Part shown: piece by piece, positions 62,205 to 64,000 of the stretch
Layout: the number at the start of each line of letters is the position of its first letter
Position numbering within the stretch: position 1 is the first letter of the stretch
Source: JBAYJY01 sp041664945
GTDB taxonomy: Bacteria > UBP15 > UBA6099
NCBI GenBank assembly: GCA_041664945.1
Contig: JBAYJY010000002.1
Coordinates: 23,810-87,809, forward strand
Direction of reading: 5' to 3'
Length of the DNA stretch: 64,000 nucleotides
Position numbers and translations under genes: made by a program
Notes under the pieces: generated by a model
The model's input: only the letters and a program-made list of their open reading frames with translations
Told to the model about the DNA's origin: nothing
Databases searched by the model: none

Positions 62205-62999
62205 ATGTATAAAAATATAATTGTTGATCGGGACCCGGCGGGGATTGTGACGCTGACTGTGGACAGGCCGGGCGCCAAGAACGCGATTGATGTTGAAACA
62301 ATGGGCGAGATACGCGACGTGGTTGGCGCGCTCGAACAGGACAGGGACGCGCGGGCGTTGATCATCACCGGCGCGGGCGACGAAGCGTTCATTTCCGGCG
62401 GCGACCTGAAGAATTTCCGGACTCTAAAAACTGAATTCGACGGCCGCGACATGTCGATATTTTTCCATACGACGCTTAACCGGATGGCGGCTCTTGAGAT
62501 TCCGGTGATCGCGGCGATAAATGGCTACGCGTACGGAGGCGGCTGCGAGATGGCGCTGTATTGCGATTTTCGCATCGCGGCGGAAAACGCTATGTTCGGG
62601 ATGCGGCAGATAAAATTGGGGATAATGAGCGCATGGGGTGGCGGGCAGCGGTTTCTCAGGCTCGTCGGCAGAGGCAAGGCGCTCTACTATATGATGACCG
62701 GAGACACGTTCGACGCGGCGGAGGCCTACAGGATCGGGTTAGTCGAACGAGTGGTTACGCGGGGCGACGCGCTCCCGACCGCGCACGCGATCGCTCAGAA
62801 AATCGCCGAGAATCCGGCGACGTCTGTCAGATTCATCAAGCGTTCCGTCAACGAAGGCGCGGACATGCCGCTCCGTAACGCGATCGCTTATGAGTCGGAA
62901 ATGCTTGCCCTCCTATGGGGCACAGAGGATCACCGCGAGGCTGAAACTGCTTTTGCCGAAAAACGCATGCCGGTGTTCAATAAGCCGAGAGAAAAATGA
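62205..62999 (+). CDS. Enoyl-CoA hydratase/isomerase-family protein
   Basis: A 264-residue crotonase. Motifs are IVTLTVDRPGAKNAID, the oxyanion-hole region AFISGGDLKNF, AAINGYAYGGGCEMALYCDFR (E115) and FGMRQIKLGIMSAWGGGQRF. The first catalytic Glu (E115, position of Glu144 in rat crotonase) is present but the second (Glu164) is Gln (Q135), 20 residues later as expected. Such a change is common in isomerases, decarboxylases and related crotonases rather than hydratases. GGAGG precedes the ATG at 62205, preferred over a start seven codons upstream. Confidence 0.87.
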   Translation: MYKNIIVDRDPAGIVTLTVDRPGAKNAIDVETMGEIRDVVGALEQDRDARALIITGAGDEAFISGGDLKNFRTLKTEFDGRDMSIFFHTTLNRMAALEIPVIAAINGYAYGGGCEMALYCDFRIAAENAMFGMRQIKLGIMSAWGGGQRFLRLVGRGKALYYMMTGDTFDAAEAYRIGLVERVVTRGDALPTAHAIAQKIAENPATSVRFIKRSVNEGADMPLRNAIAYESEMLALLWGTEDHREAETAFAEKRMPVFNKPREK

Positions 63000-63025
63000 A
63001 ACGGCGATAACAATCATTGAGTTCC

Positions 63026-63067
63026 GGATTGCTTCGTCAGCCTCAAAACGGCTTCCTCGCAATGACG
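63026..63067 (-). repeat. REP-like palindromic element, copy 3 (inverse)
   Basis: GGATTGCTTCGTC (63026-63038), a longer centre, then CTCGCAATGACG ending at 63067. It is the reverse of copy 1 with a longer centre. It lies between the crotonase stop and the mutase gene. Confidence 0.7.
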
Positions 63068-63113
63068 ATTTCTTTTCAGTGACAATGCAAAACTGCTTTA
63101 TCAGGAGACCCGT

Positions 63114-64000
63114 ATGTGCGACGAAGAACGAATAAAAGATAAACAGAATGAATGGGAAGAAAAACATATAAAGAACGCGAAGACGCCGGTTCAGCCGCAG
63201 CAGACGGGATCGGCGAAGATTCCGATTCCCGTGATCGCAACGCCGGCCGATGTCGAGTCTGATTATTTGTCGGACATAGGGTTCCCCGGCGAGTTTCCGT
63301 TCACGCGCGGCGTATATCCGACGATGTACGTAGGGCAGCCGTGGACGATGAGGCAGTATGCTGGATTCGGGTCCGCGGAGGAATCCAACAAGCGATATAT
63401 ATATCTGCTCGAACAGGGACAGACCGGCCTGAGCGTGGCTTTCGACCTGCCGACGCAACTCGGATACGACTCGGATGATGAAGCGGTCGAGGATGAAGTC
63501 GGCCGCTTGGGAGTCGCGATTGACACGCTGAGCGATATGGAGCTTCTGTTCGATGGGATGCCGCTCGACAAGATAAGCGTCTCGTTCACGATCAACTCGA
63601 CGGCGGCGGTTGTTCTCGCGATGTACGTAGCGGTTGCGGAATCGCAAGGCGTGACGCCGGCTAAGCTGCGCGGCACTTTCCAGAACGACATGCTGAAGGA
63701 ATATGTTGCGCGCGGCACATACATATTCCCGCCGAACCCGTCAATGCGGCTCGTCACCGACATAATTGAATACTGCGCCAAAAATCTGCCGAATTTCAAT
63801 CCGATAAGCATTTCCGGCTACCACATGCGCGAGGCTGGCGCGGACGCGGCGCAGGAGATAGCGTTCACGTTCGCGAACGGGATAACCTACATCGAGAACG
63901 TGGTCGGGCGCGGGATGGACGTCGACGAATTCGCGCCGCGGCTGAGTTTCTTTTTCGCGACTCACAACGACTTTTTCGAGGAAGCGGCGAAGTATCGCGC
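63114..64000 (+). CDS. Methylmalonyl-CoA mutase, large subunit (partial, runs off right edge)
   Basis: The frame is open from ATG 63114 (AGGAG eight bases before) to the window end, giving about 295 residues. Its sequence matches acyl-CoA mutase large subunits: [98 protein letters not shown]. These enzymes need adenosylcobalamin, bound by a C-terminal or separate small subunit not in view. Methylmalonyl-CoA is the most likely substrate; isobutyryl-type mutases are close relatives. Confidence 0.93.
   Translation, partial: MCDEERIKDKQNEWEEKHIKNAKTPVQPQQTGSAKIPIPVIATPADVESDYLSDIGFPGEFPFTRGVYPTMYVGQPWTMRQYAGFGSAEESNKRYIYLLEQGQTGLSVAFDLPTQLGYDSDDEAVEDEVGRLGVAIDTLSDMELLFDGMPLDKISVSFTINSTAAVVLAMYVAVAESQGVTPAKLRGTFQNDMLKEYVARGTYIFPPNPSMRLVTDIIEYCAKNLPNFNPISISGYHMREAGADAAQEIAFTFANGITYIENVVGRGMDVDEFAPRLSFFFATHNDFFEEAAKYR

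Noticed and set aside
1..64000. tRNA, rRNA, CRISPR arrays, insertion sequences
   Set aside because: Scanned for tRNA arm motifs, direct repeats with regular spacers, and transposase-like proteins; none found.

Overview
The window looks like chromosomal DNA of an uncultured, Gram-negative-type (diderm) bacterium. SurA-like parvulins, a LolA-like protein, a TolQ/ExbB-like channel and lipoproteins with lipoboxes point to two membranes, and a flagellin behind a sigma-28-type promoter points to motility. Base composition is moderately GC-rich and even, genes are densely packed, and I see no rRNA, tRNA, CRISPR array, phage or insertion sequence. I cannot assign a phylum by reading alone; many proteins are divergent, which would fit a little-sampled lineage.

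Layout. 1-5.8 kb: the start of a secreted LolA-like protein (running off the left edge), a PilZ protein, and a three-gene ABC-2 export operon closed by a terminator. 5.9-10.7 kb: two membrane-anchored GAF/class III nucleotidyl cyclases enclosing two unknown polytopic membrane proteins. 10.8-13.3 kb (minus): an ExbD-like and a TolQ/MotA-like protein, a DUF2007-like protein and an SRPBCC protein. 13.5-25.9 kb: mixed single genes (GPH sugar symporter, sulfite-oxidase-fold protein, amidohydrolase, rdgB, a Rel/Spo homolog, thpR, methyltransferase, HAD hydrolase, a stand-alone LeuA-type regulatory domain, an SDR). 25.9-28.1 kb (minus): cysteine-cluster protein, PIG-L deacetylase and creatininase-family protein. 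28.2-35.0 kb: rplM-rpsI, then argC-argJ-argD-argF and ruvB. 35.0-45.8 kb: an envelope block with a LolA-like protein, two parvulin-TPR paralogs, a small membrane protein, a 965-residue glycosidase-like secreted protein, a corrinoid-protein reactivase and another secreted protein. 45.8-55.3 kb: FemAB-like protein, flagellin, DedA-like protein, SPOR protein, lytic transglycosylase, C39-like peptidase, radical SAM protein and a zinc-ribbon protein. 55.8-60.2 kb: TPR protein, divergent chorismate synthase, response regulator and a secreted HEAT-like protein. 60.4-64.0 kb: acyl-CoA genes (thiolase-fold protein + DUF35 partner, crotonase, methylmalonyl-CoA mutase cut by the right edge).

The most striking observation is the cyclase pair. 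Protein A keeps both metal-binding aspartates but has lost the transition-state Asn and Arg. Protein B keeps Asn and Arg but has Glu in place of the first metal Asp. Together they could form exactly one complete active site, the arrangement of the C1/C2 halves of mammalian adenylyl cyclase, here on two separate GAF-bearing membrane proteins with two unknown membrane proteins between them. Several other enzymes also depart at key residues: chorismate synthase (GESHG and RHDP motifs changed), the thiolase (nucleophilic Cys position is Gly), the crotonase (second Glu is Gln) and a Rel/Spo protein whose synthetase domain is eroded. A small palindromic repeat family occurs three times in intergenic DNA.
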